Shown: positions 10,225 through 19,468, counted from the first letter of the stretch. The stretch: DNA of 64,000 bases from CAWGMT01 sp963823675 (GCA_963823675.1 CAWGMT010000015.1:372001-436000), one strand, 5' to 3'. Program-made: numbers and translations. Notes: a model not told the origin generated them from the sequence alone.

Positions 10225-13200
10225 TCAGCGGCCGCGCACGAACGAATCCGTCGGAAAATCCAGGTCGAGCATCAGCAGCGAGAAGTCGTTCCGACGGCGC
10301 AGCGGGTCGAGGCCGGTCTCGTTGCGGTACGTGCCCGGGTTGCGGTAGCCGATCGCGGCCGCGTGCCGCAACAGGACCATTGCCTGGTCGGCATGGGCTT
10401 TCCCCTCGCTGCCAGGAGCCCTTGTGCCCGCCACTCCGACCAGTGTCGAAAGGGACGCGTGGCAGCACGCGTGGTAGAAAATGTATTCACCATCCAGAGG
10501 GGAAACGCTCTTGAAAAGAGCGATTGCCCGTCTCCAGTCGGCCGACGCTCCGACGAGGTCTCCCGCCGCCTGGCGCGCCTGCCCGAACCGGAGGAGGCTC
10601 TCCGCAAGATTCTTTCGATATTCGGGAATTTTCGGGTCGGCACTGACCAGCGCGTCGCGCAGGGCAACTGCGCGCTCGCAGAGAGCGCGCGCCTCGGCCG
10701 GCCTCGCGAGCCGAAGCAGCACCGTGGCGCCGTTTGTCTGGCAGTTTGCCAGGCTATCCCTGTAGTTGGGAATGGTCGGATTGGCGTCAACAAGTTTTTT
10801 CCAGATCGCTTCCTCGCGCGAAAAATAATCGATGGCCTCGCCTGGCTTGCCGCTCTTGAGCAGAAGGCATCCCAGGTCGGTGAGGCTCCTCGCCACGTCG
10901 GCCTGATACTCCGGGCCGCTGGAATTGCCGTCCGCCAGCTTCTGCCGGATGGCCAGCGCTTTCGGCTTGCGCCACGCCCGCCCCGCGCCAGTCGCCCGTC
11001 GCGGACAGCAGGATGCCGATGTTCTCATGGGTGCTTGCCAGGCCTTGCTGGAACTCGGTGACGCTGGGGTTGGCGTCCGCGAGCTTCTGCTGGACGGCCA
11101 GCGCGTGGCCTTGGGACGCCTGTGCGCCGGCGAGGTCGCCCATCTGCGAAAGCACGAGGCCGATGTTGTAGTGGCTTCTCGCTAGCTCGATCTGGAACGC
11201 GGTAACGCGGGGGTTGGCATCTGCCAGTTTCTGCTGAATGGCTAGTGCCTTGCCGCAGGCAGCACGTGCACCGGTAAGGTCGCCGGTCCGTGAGAGCATC
11301 GCGCCGACGTTGTTGTGGCTCATCGCCACGTCCCGCTGGAACTCCGCGACGCTGGGGTTAGCGTCCGCCAGCCTCTGCTGGATTGCCAGCGCCTGGCTGA
11401 AAGAGTGTCGCGCCCCGACCGGGTCGCCCGTTTGTGCAAGCAAGGCTCCGATGTTGTTGTGGCTCATGGCCAGGTCCCGCTGGAATTCAATGACAGCAGG
11501 GTTGGCGTCGGCCTGCTTCTGCTCGATGGCGAGCGCCTGGCCGTGGGACGCCCGCGCCCCCGCCAGGTCGCCCGTCGCGGCCAGCAGGTTGCCGAGCTCG
11601 GCGAGGCTTTTCGCCAGTTCTTGCCGGAACTGAATGACACCGCGGTTGGCGTCGGCCAGCTTCTGGCGGATCGCGATCGCCTTGCCGTAGGCCGCCCGCG
11701 CTCCGGCCGCGTCGCCTGTCCTCGAGAGCAGAAAGGCGAGGTTGTTGCAGCCGTTCGCCAGCTCGTCCTGGAACGTTGTGACGGTTGGGTTGTCGTCGAC
11801 CAGTCTCTGCCGGATGGCAAGCGCCTTGTCGTAGGCCGCCCGCGCCCGGCGGGGTCGCCCGTCTCGGACAGCACGATGCCGATGCTCATCTGGCTCCACG
11901 CCAGGTCTAGCTGGAACTCGGTGACAGCGGGGTCGGCGCCGGCCAGTTTTTGCTGGATGGCCAGCGCCTCGCGGTAGGCCGGAAGTGCGCCCGACGGGTC
12001 GCCCGTCCTGGACTTGAGAAGGCCTATGCTGTTGTGGGCCGCCGCCAGGTTTCGCTGAAAATCCCTGTCGCTGGGGTTGGCGTCGGCCAGCTCTTGCCGG
12101 AAGGCCAGCGCCTTGCCGTAGGCGGCCCGCGCCCCGACCGGGTCGCCCGTGTCGGAAAGCACGTTGCCGATCATCGAGTACACCGTTCCCAGCACCCCCT
12201 TTGCCGGCTGGGCCGCGCCTTTCTCCGTTCCGGCCTCCTCCGCCAGTTTCCGCGCCTGCTCAAACGATTCGAGCGCTTTAGCCATGTCTCCGATCGATCG
12301 CTCTAGCCACCCAGAGGCGGTCAGGCTCCGCGCCACTTCGAGCTTGATCCCGAAATCCGCCCCCGGTTCCGACGCCAGCGCCCGATGCACCGCCAGGGCC
12401 TTGCGGTGCACCGCCAGTGCCGCTCTCTGGTCGCCGATCTTGCCCGTCAGCTCGGCGAGCTCGACATACGCCTTTCCCAGCGCCGCGCACGACTCGCGGT
12501 CGGTCTGGCCCTTGAGCAGATCTTCCAGCCGGCCGTAGAAATCGGCCGCGCCTTTGAGGAGCTTGGTCCTCAGGCCCTCGAACTGTTTCTCCTTCATTAA
12601 CAGGTCTTCGCTGACCTCGCCGTGGAACAGCTTGATCGCGTCCATCGCGAGGCTGAACCGTTGCTTCTCTCTCTCATTCGCCGCCTTCAGCTCGGTATTG
12701 GCCCTGGCCTGCACCGCGATCACGGCCGCCGTTCCACCGACCGTGGCCAAGACCAACGCCGCAACAAGCACGGCCACCGCCGGCCGCCGTTTGCACCAGA
12801 GCCATGCGCGCTCGCCCATCCCGACGCGGCGGGCCGAGATTGGACGCGAGTCAAGCCAGGAGCGCAGGTCATCAGCCAGCGCCTGTGCCGAGGCGTACCG
12901 CCTTCGCGGGTCCTTCTCCAGGCACTTCAGGCAGATCGTCTCGAGGTCGCGCGGGACCTTGGCGTTGATCCTCGACGGCGGCTCCGGCGGCCGGGTCCGC
13001 ACCGCCTCGAGCGTCTGGATCACGCTGTCGCCGCCGAAGGGAGCCTTGCCCGCAAGCAAGGCGTAGAGGATCGCCCCGAGGCCATAGACGTCCGTTGCCG
13101 TGGTTATCGTGCCGCGATGCCCCGTCGCCTGCTCCGGGCTCATGTACGCCGGCGTGCCGAGGATGACGCCGGAAGCCGTCATCTCGATGTCAGCCTCCAC

Positions 13201-14089
13201 CCGTTTAGCCAGGCCAAAGTCGGTGACGTGCGGACGGCCTTCGGTATCGACCAGGATGTTGGCCGGCTTCAGGTCACGATGCAGGATGCCCCGCATATGG
13301 GCATGGTGCACAGCTTCGGCCGCCTCGGCCAAGAGCGACCCGGCGCCCCTGGGATCGTCGTTGAAGGCCGCAAGTTGCTCGGCGAGGTTTCCCCCCTCGA
13401 CGAGCTTCATGCTGAAGTACTTCTGACCTCCATGCTCGCCGACCTCATAAACCGGCACGATGCCCGGATGATCGAGCAGAGCCACCGCCTCGGCCTCGTT
13501 CTGGAATCGCCGAAGATCAGCGTCATCGGCCAGCAGGCCGCCCCTGATCATCTTCAGAGCCACGGGCCGGTTGAGCGAGAGCTGGCGGGCCTGGTAAACG
13601 ACACCCATTCCGCCGCGGCCGAGCTCCGCGCCAGCTCGTAGTCGCCGAAGTAGCGGACCGTGGTCCCCCGCGGCAGAGCGATTCCGTCGCCGGTAGCCTC
13701 GACAGTCGATCGGTGGTCCGGATCCGCGGCCGACGGATTGGCTCGGGTCGACTCCCGGTCGCTCGCGCCAGCGCGTGAGGCAGAGCAGTCTGGGTCGCCG
13801 GATCGCGCCGATGTGGGTCGGTGGTTTGATCCGCATGCTGGTCCGGTGATCCTCCCCGCCGGGTCAACTCCGGCCGCAAGGGCGCCACCAGGCGCTGGTA
13901 GCGATCTTGCTCGGCGAAGACCTCAGCGAGCTCGGCCGCCAGGTCGGGGTGGCCGGCCAGCAACTCCTGGCGGCTGCGAGACTGTCCGGCGTCCAGCGCC
14001 TCGAAGTAGGCGCCCTTGGCCGCCTCCAAGCGCCGCCGCCGCCGGGCGTCCTCGGTCGGCTCATCGGAGGTCAACGGCTCGTCCGCCAT
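10225..14089 (-). pseudogene. membrane Ser/Thr protein kinase with long TPR tail, frameshifted
   Basis: Hanks-type kinase typical of planctomycetes. The N-terminal region (MADEPLTSDE start) precedes a kinase domain with the glycine loop LGRGGMGVVYQARQ, VALKMIRGG, catalytic loop GILHRDLKPANILV, VTDFGLAKR and the APE-like GTPAYMSPEQATG. One membrane helix follows (AVAVLVAALVLATVGGTAAV), then about twelve 42-residue TPR-like repeats with the recurring pattern KALAIRQKLADANPSVTEFQ. The C-terminus (AAAIGYRNPGTYRNE, then DLDFPTDSF) is typical of this class. Frames change near 13,640 (just before the glycine loop), 11,885 and 11,010. It lies 50 bp downstream of the STAS/GspE gene on the same strand, and close to an ECF sigma gene, the usual partner of such kinases. 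TPR tails probably bind partner proteins. Confidence 0.85.
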
Positions 14090-14138
14090 GCTCACGCCTC
14101 GTATTCACGCTTTGACTCGCCCATGTGGTCTCGCGGCA

Positions 14139-15899
14139 TTAGTCGAGCCCCAGGTCTTCGGGCGGGATGGCGCGGAGGACTTCCTCGGCGCTGGTCTGCC
14201 CGCGTGCGACGCTGAGCAAGGCGGAGCGGCGAAGGTCGAGGAGCCCGGCCTTCGAGGCCTGATCGCGGAGTTCGCCGGTCGGCCGGCGTTCGGCGATCAA
14301 CGGGCGGAGCTCGCGGGTGATCCTGAGCACCTCGAAAACCCCGGTGCGCCCGGAGTATCCGGTCTGCAGGCACTCGCGGCATCCGCGGGCACCGTGCAGC
14401 GCGCGGCCCTCGCCGGGCTCGAGCCGGTCGCGGACTTCGTCAAAGGTCCGCGTCGAGTCGTGCAGCTCGAAGGCCGCCTTGCATCGAGGGCAGAGCGTGC
14501 GAACCAATCGCTGGGCGACCACTCCCAAAAGCGAGCTGGACAGGAAAGGTGCGCTCGCACCCAAGCCGAGAAGGCTCTGCACGGCACCCGGCGCGGACGG
14601 CGCGTGCACCGAGGCAAGCACGAGGTGTCCGCTGTTCGCGGCCCGGATCGCGATCTCGGCGGTCATCGCATCGCGGATCTCGCCGATCAGGATTACGTCG
14701 GGCGACTGGCGGAGCACGCTCCGCAAGAGCTCGGGAAATCCGACGTCGGCCTTCGGGTTGATCTGGGACTGACGGAGCCCGGCCACGGCGTACTCGATCG
14801 GGTCCTCGATCGTGTGGATCTTCCGCTCGCCGTTGTTCAGATGCCGCAGGCACGCATAGAGCGTCGTCGTCTTTCCCGACCCGGTCGGTCCACTGACCAG
14901 GATCAGCCCGCCGGGGATATCCAGCATCGCGGTCAGTAAATTGAGCTCGCGCCGCGACATGCCGAGCTGGTCGAGCGCCACGACCTGCGAATTGCTGACC
15001 AGAAGCCGGATCGCCATGTCCTCGCCATGCAGGGTCGGGATCGTGCTGACGCGCAGGTCGATACGCCCCACCCCCGGGCCAACGACGGTGCTTCTCCTGG
15101 GCTGGTCATCCTCATCCTCATCGTCACCCTCTCGCTCGCCAAGGGCCCCGTCATCGTCTTCACGGACCCAGCGGCCATCCAGGGGTCTGCGCTGTTCGGC
15201 CAGATCCATGCCGGCCATTGCCTTGATGTGGCTGGTGCAGCGCCGCCCGTGCTCGGTCGTCAGGATGGTCAAGAGGCGGACGATCCCCAGGTGCCGGACC
15301 GAAACCGCAACATGGTTGTCGTTGAACGAGAAGAACAGGTCGCTCGCGCCGAGCCGCGCGGCGTGGTCGACCAGTGCGGCGACGGCCGGCTCCGGCCGCA
15401 GCCCGGCGATGTCAGGCGCGCGAATCTCACCCGAGCTGATCGAGGAAGCCGGACCCGGCTCGGTTGCGGACCCGGCGGGACGCGGCATGCGCCTGGCGGG
15501 GACACGCCGGACGTTGGCCGGCGCGATCCCCAGAGCGGCGTTCATGGTTTTCCTCCCAGGGCCAGGGCGCGCGGCGCGCTCGTCTGCCGCCAGGTTGAGA
15601 TAGTGATGCATTCCAAGCAACTTCAATACGGCCATGACGCCAGGGGGCACCGAATAGAGAACCAGCATCCCGCCGGCGTTTTGACTGCTCTGGTGGAAAT
15701 GGACGAGCCAGCTTACGCCGCTGGAATCAACGTGCGGCGCATGCTGTAGATCCAGCACGACCTTTTGCCGGTAGCACGCCGGCCCCAGCAGTTCCTCGAT
15801 ATTCCGGAGATCTCGCGGCTCCTCGATTGAGCGGATCTCGCCCTCGGCCTGGATCTGGCAGACTCCCGCCGGCTCCTCGGAACGCAATCGGAGATTCAT
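14139..15899 (-). CDS. STAS domain joined to GspE/PilB-type secretion ATPase
   Basis: Cytoplasmic hexameric ATPase for type II secretion or type IV pili. It shows Walker A GPTGSGKTTT, Walker B VILIGEIRDAMT, the His box HLVLASVHA and the tetracysteine zinc site (CPRCK, then CREC). Residues 1-110 are a separate STAS fold (VVLDLQHAPHVDSSGVSWLV), as in anti-sigma antagonists. A strong GGGAGG lies 6 nt upstream of an internal ATG at 15545, so the sequence may really hold two genes: STAS (15899 to about 15545) and a 468-aa ATPase (15545-14139). They could be joined in frame by an indel or be a true fusion. An acidic insert (DDDGALGEREGDDEDEDD) sits before the Walker A region. The ATPase could serve export of pseudopilins such as the DUF1559 protein at 35.1 kb. 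Confidence 0.85.
   Translation of the reverse strand: MNLRLRSEEPAGVCQIQAEGEIRSIEEPRDLRNIEELLGPACYRQKVVLDLQHAPHVDSSGVSWLVHFHQSSQNAGGMLVLYSVPPGVMAVLKLLGMHHYLNLAADERAARPGPGRKTMNAALGIAPANVRRVPARRMPRPAGSATEPGPASSISSGEIRAPDIAGLRPEPAVAALVDHAARLGASDLFFSFNDNHVAVSVRHLGIVRLLTILTTEHGRRCTSHIKAMAGMDLAEQRRPLDGRWVREDDDGALGEREGDDEDEDDQPRRSTVVGPGVGRIDLRVSTIPTLHGEDMAIRLLVSNSQVVALDQLGMSRRELNLLTAMLDIPGGLILVSGPTGSGKTTTLYACLRHLNNGERKIHTIEDPIEYAVAGLRQSQINPKADVGFPELLRSVLRQSPDVILIGEIRDAMTAEIAIRAANSGHLVLASVHAPSAPGAVQSLLGLGASAPFLSSSLLGVVAQRLVRTLCPRCKAAFELHDSTRTFDEVRDRLEPGEGRALHGARGCRECLQTGYSGRTGVFEVLRITRELRPLIAERRPTGELRDQASKAGLLDLRRSALLSVARGQTSAEEVLRAIPPEDLGLD
15530..15560 (-). promoter_or_regulatory. internal ribosome binding site and ATG inside the STAS/GspE frame
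   Basis: Minus-strand GGGAGG, six nucleotides (AAAACC) and ATG (15545-15543). This is the best Shine-Dalgarno/start pair in the gene and marks the likely start of the ATPase proper. Confidence 0.55.
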
Positions 15900-16170
15900 G
15901 GCCCTGCTCGAACGCTCGGGACGATCCCCACCTGTCGAGTGGGAACCCGGCCGGCCGCATGACGACACGCCGTCACGGCCGGTCCCCCGGCACTCTGCGC
16001 ATCATCATATCCAGGGAGGCGGGCAGCCTTGCAAGCAAAATCGCCCCGGCCGTCTCGCGATTTTTCTTACGATTTACTGGTGGCGTTGCCAATTTCGTCC
16101 GGCAATTGAAACCCTAATCGTCGCGACGCAGCCAGTATACTCAATTGCTATTCCCGAGATCACCCACCTG

Positions 16171-16665
16171 ATGGACGCCGCCGCGCCCGGCGACCGCCAG
16201 GCAGCGGCCGACCTGCTTCCACTCGTCTGCGACGGGTTGCGCCAACACGCGGCCGCGCGAGTGGCCGCGGGGAAGCCCGAACACACCATCAACCCCACAG
16301 CGCTTGTGCACGAGGCCTACCTGCGAACTGTCGGCAACCAGCACTTCGAAAGCCGAGGTTGTTTCTGCGCCGCCGGGGCTGAGGCAATGCGGCGGGTCCT
16401 GGGCAACCACGCCCGGGACTGCAAACGGCTGAAGAGTGCCCGAGCGTGGGTCCGGCTCGAGTTGCTCGATCAGAGCGGTTCCCTCGCCGAGGATCCCGAC
16501 CTCGTCCTGTCGCTGGACGAACTGCTCACCCGTCTCGGAGCGGAAGACGCCGCCGCGGCCCGGGTCGCTCACCTCCACCTCTTCGGCGGGCTCTCGGTCG
16601 TGGAGGCGGCGCGGAATTCGAGATCTCAAGGGTGGTCGCCCACCGGAACTGGAAACACCGCGTGT
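16171..16665 (+). pseudogene. ECF-type RNA polymerase sigma factor (planctomycete SigK-like), broken 3' end
   Basis: The translated stretch ITHLMDAAAPGDRQAAADLL, LVHEAYLRTVGNQHFESRG and AAGAEAMRRVLGNHARD is the region-2 signature of the planctomycete ECF class that is encoded next to Ser/Thr kinases. Region 4 begins in the same frame (LSLDELLTRLGAEDAAAARV, then LFGGLSVVEAA). Its recognition helix (ISRVVAHRNWKH) lies in another frame, with a frame change near 16,615. The usual C-terminal ARAWLY segment is not recognisable after it. The ATG at 16171 falls inside the conserved region, so the true start may be slightly upstream. It is divergent from the kinase/ATPase genes. Probably non-functional as sequenced. 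Confidence 0.65.
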
Positions 16666-16811
16666 ACCGCCGGCACCGCGGATACCGGCCAAGTCGCTGT
16701 CCTTCTGCCAGTGACTGCCGTCTTCGAAACGCCCTGCGCGGCCCACCAACGGCGGACGTGGCAACGGTCACTGCATGACTTCGGCCCCCGTCGATTCCGC
16801 GAAACCGCCGT

Positions 16812-16860
16812 GCACGATTCCGAAAAGACGAGCCTCCCGGCGAGCCCATCTCCCAGACGG
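16812..16860. repeat. dispersed ~50-bp repeat, copy 1
   Basis: Begins GCACGAT and contains CGAGCCTCCCGGCGAGCC; the same 18-base core and flanks recur at 57401-57449. Here the first arm of the hairpin seen in copy 2 has diverged. Confidence 0.5.
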
Positions 16861-16901
16861 CTTGCACGGTGTCTCGCGCTCCCAGGACAAGGGAAGCCCA
16901 T

Positions 16902-17055
16902 TTAGATTCCTAGACGGGCGGTGTATACGATCCACGCCGAGCAGATCGCCGCGAAGTACAACAGACCGCCGAGGCACATGAGTTTGGGCAGGCGGAGGTG
17001 AGGATGACGCTGGTTCGGACATCGTGTGACCGCAATATCGGCAAATTCTTGCCAT
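16902..17055 (-). pseudogene. small zinc-ribbon membrane protein, one frameshift
   Basis: ATG at 17055 starts MARICRYCGHTMSEPA, a half zinc ribbon with C-x-x-C. After a frame change near 17,005 the other frame reads HPHLRLPKLMCLGG followed by a single hydrophobic segment (LLYFAAICSAWIVYTARLGI) and a TAA at 16904-16902. Joined, this is a protein of about 50 aa with a metal-binding head and one membrane anchor, a layout I associate with small planctomycete proteins. It is too short for a confident family call. Confidence 0.4.
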
Positions 17056-17324
17056 CGCAGTTTCGGCCGGCAAAAAGAACGGATCGGGAGACGGGACCGT
17101 TGAGACAGACGAGCAGCGGCCCGAACGGCGGGCGGTCAGCAGGCGCAACGGGAGTCTTGCTCTGGCACGACCATGACGTGAACGATAGGCGAGAGCTGCA
17201 TCTGAACGGACAGACCTCCCCTCGCCGACTCAGCCACCTAACCGAGCTTGCAACCAGCGGATCCGAGCCCGCTCTGTAACCGAGGTCACGTGTCGTAAGC
17301 TCTTTCGCTGCATGGGCCTACAAA
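17056..17324. other. intergenic stretch without recognisable gene
   Basis: I see no convincing coding signal or RNA here. The tRNA-like sequence follows directly at 17325. Confidence 0.4.
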
Positions 17325-17382
17325 TGGGCGGCGCTGGATTCGAACCAGCGACTTTCACCGATTGAGGATGGCCCTCACACGC
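17325..17382 (-). pseudogene. tRNA-Val-like 3' half, copy A
   Basis: Minus strand reads an anticodon-arm remnant (CCATC, loop CTCAATC, GGTGA), variable region, a perfect T arm (GCTGG-TTCGAAT-CCAGC) and a full 3' acceptor GCCGCCC plus discriminator A at 17325. The D arm and 5' acceptor strand are absent, so it cannot fold as a tRNA. The acceptor strand equals that expected for the tRNA-Val at 19398. It ends 30 bp before the transposase gene. Confidence 0.65.
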
Positions 17383-17413
17383 GAAATCCCTTGTTATTGG
17401 CTATGGTTGCACG

Positions 17414-18103
17414 ATGGCACGAACAGCGCGAGTTGCTCCTGGGGGCATGATCTTTCACGTTTTGAATCGCGGCATTGTGCGAATGCAGTTCTTCGAGAAG
17501 CCCGCGGACTACCAGGCATTCGAGCGCGTCCTGTCGGAAACGCGCCGCGAATCGCCGACGCGGATTTGTGCCTACTCGTTGATGCCAAACCACTGGCATC
17601 TCCTGCTGTGGCCGGAACACGATGGTGAGCTGGCGAGCTTCATGCAGCGGCTGACGATCACGCACGTTCGCCAATGGCAAGAGCACCGGGGATATGCGGG
17701 GCTGGGGCATGTTTACCAGGGTCGCTACAAATCGTTTCCTGTGGAAAGCGATGAGCACTTCTGGGTCGTCGCCCGGTATATCGAGCGCAATGCGCTCCGG
17801 GCCCAGCTTGTTCTGCGAGCGGAGGAATGGCGATGGTCGAGTCTATGGCGGCAATGTCGCGGAACGGCGGAGGAGCGCTCCTTGCTGGCCCCATGGCCGA
17901 TCGAGCGGCCGCCGGACTGGGTCGAGCAGGTCAACCGGACCGACGACGAGGAGAGGGAGCTGGAATCGCTCCGCCAAAGCGTGCAGCGCGGCCGCCCGTT
18001 CGGCCCGCCAGACTGGCAGAAACGAATCGCCAAGCGCCTGGGTCTGGAGTCGGCGTACCGTCCCAGTGGCCGACCGCGGAAAATGGGCCGCTCGAAACCG
18101 TGA
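17414..18103 (+). CDS. REP-associated tyrosine transposase (Y1/IS200-like)
   Basis: 229-aa HUH-family transposase. It starts MARTARVAPGGMIFHVLNRG, carries the HUH metal-binding motif in YSLMPNHWHLLLWPE, has the GHVYQGRYKSFPV and ARYIERNALRA segments, and ends with the RAYT C-terminal signature (LRQSVQRGRPFGPPDWQKRI). RAYTs act on short palindromic REP sequences and are usually single-copy, domesticated genes. The gene is intact although many neighbours are not. It sits between tRNA-Val-like copies A and B rather than between obvious REPs, while REP-like hairpins occur elsewhere in the window (25400, 37.4 kb, 61.5 kb, 62.2 kb). Confidence 0.9.
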   Translation: MARTARVAPGGMIFHVLNRGIVRMQFFEKPADYQAFERVLSETRRESPTRICAYSLMPNHWHLLLWPEHDGELASFMQRLTITHVRQWQEHRGYAGLGHVYQGRYKSFPVESDEHFWVVARYIERNALRAQLVLRAEEWRWSSLWRQCRGTAEERSLLAPWPIERPPDWVEQVNRTDDEERELESLRQSVQRGRPFGPPDWQKRIAKRLGLESAYRPSGRPRKMGRSKP

Positions 18104-18583
18104 GTATAGTCCCGGGCGGCGGTCGACCACGCGACCTCGTTTGGCAATATCTATCCCGGTTCTGGCTGCTGTCCCGCTTCTGGCTGGGTGCTGCTGCGTT
18201 CCCCATTGGGATACCAAACAACCCAATCTGCCATTATCGGACCTGTCAGGCTTTCCCCAAATCCGAACCCGCTTGACCGGAATTCGACGGGGCTCTCATG
18301 GTCGGCGCTCGATTCGAATCGGCGATTTCCACGGTGTGAGGACCGCTCTCACCGGCAAAAACCACGGATTCTCAGCGTTTTCTGAGTTCAAGAATCGCAA
18401 GAAATGCCACAGATCGCAAGGGATTCCTGACGGGAAAACTGAAGGCGTTGCCGGTCGGCGGCGCTGCCTAGTCGATCGATTGCGGATAGATGCCGCCCGA
18501 TTTAGCCGCGTTCGGTGTCGTCGATCGCCGAAATCCGTCTGTTAGAATAGGATCAGCGCCGCCAAACCCAGAAGGCAACCACG
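18104..18583. other. intergenic region holding tRNA-like copy B
   Basis: 480 bp between the transposase and the HTH antitoxin. Apart from the tRNA-Val-like remnant at 18299-18357 I see no gene. Confidence 0.4.
18299..18357 (-). pseudogene. tRNA-Val-like 3' half, copy B
   Basis: Minus strand contains a D-arm end (GAGAGC), the anticodon loop CTCACAC, a T loop TTCGAAT with a mismatched stem (GCCGA/CGAGC) and an acceptor strand GCCGACC plus A. The 5' half is missing. Same orientation as copies A and C, and 974 bp from A. Confidence 0.55.
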
Positions 18584-18946
18584 ATGTCCACGACTCGCCG
18601 TAAGCCCGGCAAGCAAGGGCAGAAGAATGGCAAGGTCTCAGCTACTCGCGTGAGCGACGCGTCCGATGCCGGGGCCGTGCTCACATTGAGTGAAGCTGCC
18701 GCTTACTTGCGCGTCGCCGAGAGCCACGTACAACACTTGGCGGAGACGCGATTGCTACCGGGACGCCAAATCGGCGGCGAATGGCGCTTTCTCAAGGCAG
18801 GGTTGCAGGATTGGTTACGGGCGCCTACCGCAGGATCCGGTAAAGAGGCCTTTCTGGCTCTAGTTGGCGTGTGGCGCGATGATCCCGACATCGAGCAAAT
18901 CGTGCGAGACGCCCATCGGCGACGCGGCCGCACCGGTGTCGAGTGA
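18584..18946 (+). CDS. helix-turn-helix (excisionase-type) antitoxin
   Basis: 120 aa. After a basic, low-complexity N-terminus it carries a MerR/excisionase-type HTH (LTLSEAAAYLRVAESHVQHL, then GRQIGGEWRFLKAGLQDWL). The C-terminal helix (DDPDIEQIVRDAHRRRG) probably contacts the toxin. Its stop overlaps the start of the PIN gene by 4 bp, the usual antitoxin-first arrangement, so autoregulation by the pair is likely. Alternative: an excisionase of a lost integrative element, given the flanking tRNA-like sequences. Confidence 0.75.
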   Translation: MSTTRRKPGKQGQKNGKVSATRVSDASDAGAVLTLSEAAAYLRVAESHVQHLAETRLLPGRQIGGEWRFLKAGLQDWLRAPTAGSGKEAFLALVGVWRDDPDIEQIVRDAHRRRGRTGVE

Positions 18947-19368
18947 GAGAGATGATTCTTCTCGATACCGACATGCTCACGCTGCTTTTGCAGGGCCACC
19001 CGCGTGTCCAGAAGCGAATGCAATCGGCCGATACCGATGTTGCGACGACCATCATTACCTGGATGGAAGTGCTACAGGGCCGCTTCCAGGCGATCATGAC
19101 CGCAGCCGACGCAGATCAGCTCGAGCGGGCCTCCCAGCGGCTGGAAGAATCCGTGAGTCAGCTAAGCACTCTTCCCATCGTCCCAATAAACCATGCCGTG
19201 GCCAAACAGTTCGCAGCGCTGTTGGCCAACAAAAAGCTTAAACGGATCGGTCGCGGCGACGTGTTGATCGCAAGTATTGCGCTGGCTCTGAAGGCGAGGC
19301 TGATCACCCGGAACGTCCGTGATTTTTCGCTGGTACCAGGATTGATTTGGGAGAATTGGGCTGATTGA
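18943..19368 (+). CDS. PIN-domain ribonuclease toxin (VapC-like)
   Basis: About 140 aa. The four acidic positions expected of a PIN nuclease are visible: D in MILLDTDML, E in TWMEVLQG, D in RIGRGDVLIAS, and the final acidic position in TRNVRDFSLVPGL. It probably cleaves RNA when freed from its HTH partner. The GTG at 18943 overlaps the antitoxin stop; an internal ATG at 18952 (start of MILLDTD) is an equally good start. It ends 29 bp before the tRNA-Val-like copy C. Confidence 0.85.
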   Translation: MREMILLDTDMLTLLLQGHPRVQKRMQSADTDVATTIITWMEVLQGRFQAIMTAADADQLERASQRLEESVSQLSTLPIVPINHAVAKQFAALLANKKLKRIGRGDVLIASIALALKARLITRNVRDFSLVPGLIWENWAD

Positions 19369-19397
19369 TCGAGAACGAGAACACGAAGTGAGGCTAA

Positions 19398-19468
19398 TGG
19401 GCGGCAGGATTCGAACCTGCGACTTCCACCGTGTGAGGATGGCACTCTAACCGCTGAGTTAGCCGCCC
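19398..19468 (-). tRNA. tRNA-Val (anticodon CAC), copy C, short by two bases
   Basis: Minus strand: acceptor GGGCGGC, T8-A9, D arm (ACTC-AGCGGTTA-GAGT), anticodon arm CCATC-CTCACAC-GGTGG with anticodon CAC, T arm GCAGG-TTCGAAT-CCTGC, discriminator A, no encoded CCA. It is 71 nt long. Compared with copy A, two bases are missing where T stem meets acceptor, so only 5 acceptor pairs plus a 5-bp T stem (or 7 plus 3) can form. It may be an intact gene with a sequence error or a third degenerate copy. Confidence 0.7.

Noticed and set aside
15898..16905. A single 335-codon protein covering the ECF sigma region
   Set aside because: Only the middle part matches sigma factors; the ends are low-complexity read-through and the recognition helix is in another frame.
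16998..17279. Plus-strand 93-codon ORF
   Set aside because: No signal or domain; it lies opposite the small zinc-ribbon gene and intergenic DNA.
17325..17382. A tRNA-Leu(CAA), as the anticodon loop CTCAATC could suggest
   Set aside because: No 5' acceptor strand, no D arm and no long variable arm; it aligns with the tRNA-Val copy at 19398.
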